The notes under the pieces: model-generated
Database searches by the model: none
Seen by the model: the letters and a program-made list of their open reading frames with translations, nothing else
What the model was told of the DNA's origin: nothing
Position numbers and translations under genes: made by a program
Assembly (NCBI GenBank): GCA_001687465.1
Contig: LVLI01000336.1
Span: 1-64,000 of the forward strand
Length of the DNA: 64,000 nucleotides
From: Halocafeteria seosinensis
Taxonomy: Eukaryota > Sar > Bigyra > Bicosoecida
Direction: 5' to 3'
Shown: positions 62,877 to 64,000 of the stretch, piece by piece
How the letters are laid out: the number at the start of each line of letters is the position of its first letter
Numbering within the stretch: the stretch's first letter is position 1

Positions 62877-64000
62877 TGTTAAGGGATATTGGCCGTCCAA
62901 AGAATTGCTAGCGACCTGTCCCTTCCGGCTTTCGATTCCTCGCAGTCTATTCACTAACCACAGCTTCTTCCCCGGAAGTTCCGCATCATGGGCTTTCTAA
63001 CTTATTATATCTCGGTATGAGGACGTTTCATACGATTATGGGGGCTCGTTTGGAGGGTATCAAAGAGCGTAAAAAACGAGAGGCAGTCCAGGCATAACCG
63101 TCGTCGGTCAGAACAGCGTCGCTCAAAAACGTGGTTGTCCACCTTCCTTGATAGTAGATAGGCTCTCGAATTACCGTAATTTACTTATTGCGCTTCATGC
63201 ACTATCAACTCTGTCAAACAAAATGAACATGACGATAAAGCGCTGGTCGCAGTGACCGTCGCAAGCTAGGTTTCACCAACTGTTTCATCCGGTAATTCGC
63301 CGGCTCTTTCATGCAGCAACAACTCCGGAATTGACTCATTTAGTCAAGGAATGAGTCAAAGTAAGATGTACGGACGTTGCGCAAGAAGATATCCCTTGGA
63401 GCGTGGAGATCACCGGCAAAAGCTCGCTCTACTTTCAATTACAGGGCGCAGACATTGATAATTGGATGTGGGTAGTTTGCGTCACCATTGTTCTCTTGGT
63501 TCGGGAAGTTGGGACATGGCAACCAGTACATTACAAAAATCCCATGTGAGATTAACGAGCAAGCTGAACAGTCTGCCATAGGGTCGATACGTGCAGGCAT
63601 CTTTAGTCAGACTTCGCTCCTGGCTTCACTTCTTCACTACGCCGACTACCCGGTAATCGTTTCCATATGCATCTCGGCCCTTCAACGGTTCAAAAACAGC
63701 ACATGGAGTGAATTATTACGCCTATCAATCTTTGGTTGAAAACTACAGATTCTTGTCTACTTCTCATGCAAATCGAATTGCTACGTATCCACCGGCCCAA
63801 TGTGCAATTTCCCATAGCATGGCCTGGGAGTCTTTTTTAAGTCGCATGGCGACATGGTAAAGTTCGTGTGGAGGGGTTTCGAGACTTTTCGAGGCTAGAG
63901 GCTCTTCATTAGCTCCTTAACTACATGATACAGCCTGCATCGGATTGCAGGGCAACCTGACAGACTGGGGGCAGTTGCCGGTCGGTATCTTCCTCCTGCT
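62877..64000. other. Terminal intergenic region with an AP-1-like inverted repeat, no supported gene
   Basis: About 1.1 kb to the window edge. TTGACTCATT (63331-63340) and AATGAGTCAA (63350-63359) form perfect 10-bp inverted arms with a 9-bp spacer. An open frame at 63488-63739 on the plus strand has no ATG start or recognisable domain and could be part of a gene running past the edge. Confidence 0.35.

Noticed and set aside
1-64000. CRISPR arrays, insertion sequences, integrase or prophage genes
   Set aside because: No regularly spaced repeats, terminal inverted repeats with transposase, or phage-type genes were seen on either strand.

Overview
This is a nuclear segment of a compact microbial eukaryote genome. 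Genes sit on both strands. Most are split by GT-AG introns of about 50-95 nt, intergenic gaps are usually 0.1-1.1 kb, and the GC content looks balanced. The gene set (MyTH4-FERM myosin, EF-hand CDPK-type kinase, base-exchange phosphatidylserine synthase, SNAREs, FkbM methyltransferase, an ELWxxDGT-type propeller inside a cadherin-like giant protein) fits a free-living protist, perhaps of the SAR or a similar algal/heterotrophic flagellate group. I cannot name the species. No plasmid, phage, CRISPR or convincing transposon was seen.

Layout, left to right. 1-2044 (-): Vms1/ANKZF1-type peptidyl-tRNA hydrolase, open at the left edge. 2223-2907 (-): FCP1/SCP-like phosphatase fold with an altered catalytic motif. 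3304-5667 (+): unrecognised helical protein. 5782-30584 (-): one gene for a secreted modular giant of about 8,245 residues, of which 24.5 kb is a single exon. 31095-32415 and 33177-34472 (+): tandem paralogues with C2-like domains. 34963-38203 (+): 13-exon CDPK-like kinase. 38224-40080 (-): phosphatidylserine synthase. About 41103-47380 (+): MyTH4-FERM myosin with a tail of about 14 helical repeats. 47444-48711 (-): Qa-SNARE. 49222-51267 (+): acyltransferase-3 membrane protein. 51367-51486 (+): a lone 5S rRNA gene. 52112-54369 (+): Golgi-type glycosyltransferase. 55050-56389 (-): FkbM methyltransferase. 56758-57579 (-): Bet1-like SNARE. 58704-60499 (-): ARM-type protein with a presequence-like N terminus. 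61198-62876 (-): N-myristoylated CAMK-type kinase. The last 1.1 kb has no gene I can support.

There is no operon logic, but several products share themes. Secretory-pathway traffic and surface building are represented by the Bet1 and syntaxin SNAREs, the GalNAc/Gal-type transferase, the acyltransferase, phosphatidylserine synthase and the giant adhesin-like protein. Calcium/kinase signalling is represented by two CAMK-group kinases. The most unusual items are the giant extracellular protein with its interrupted propeller, the repeat-tailed myosin, a 15-bp motif recurring in promoters, and odd-centred palindromes about 150-230 bp upstream of start codons. All splice models were read by eye from splice consensus, reading phase and family alignment, and were not tested against transcripts.
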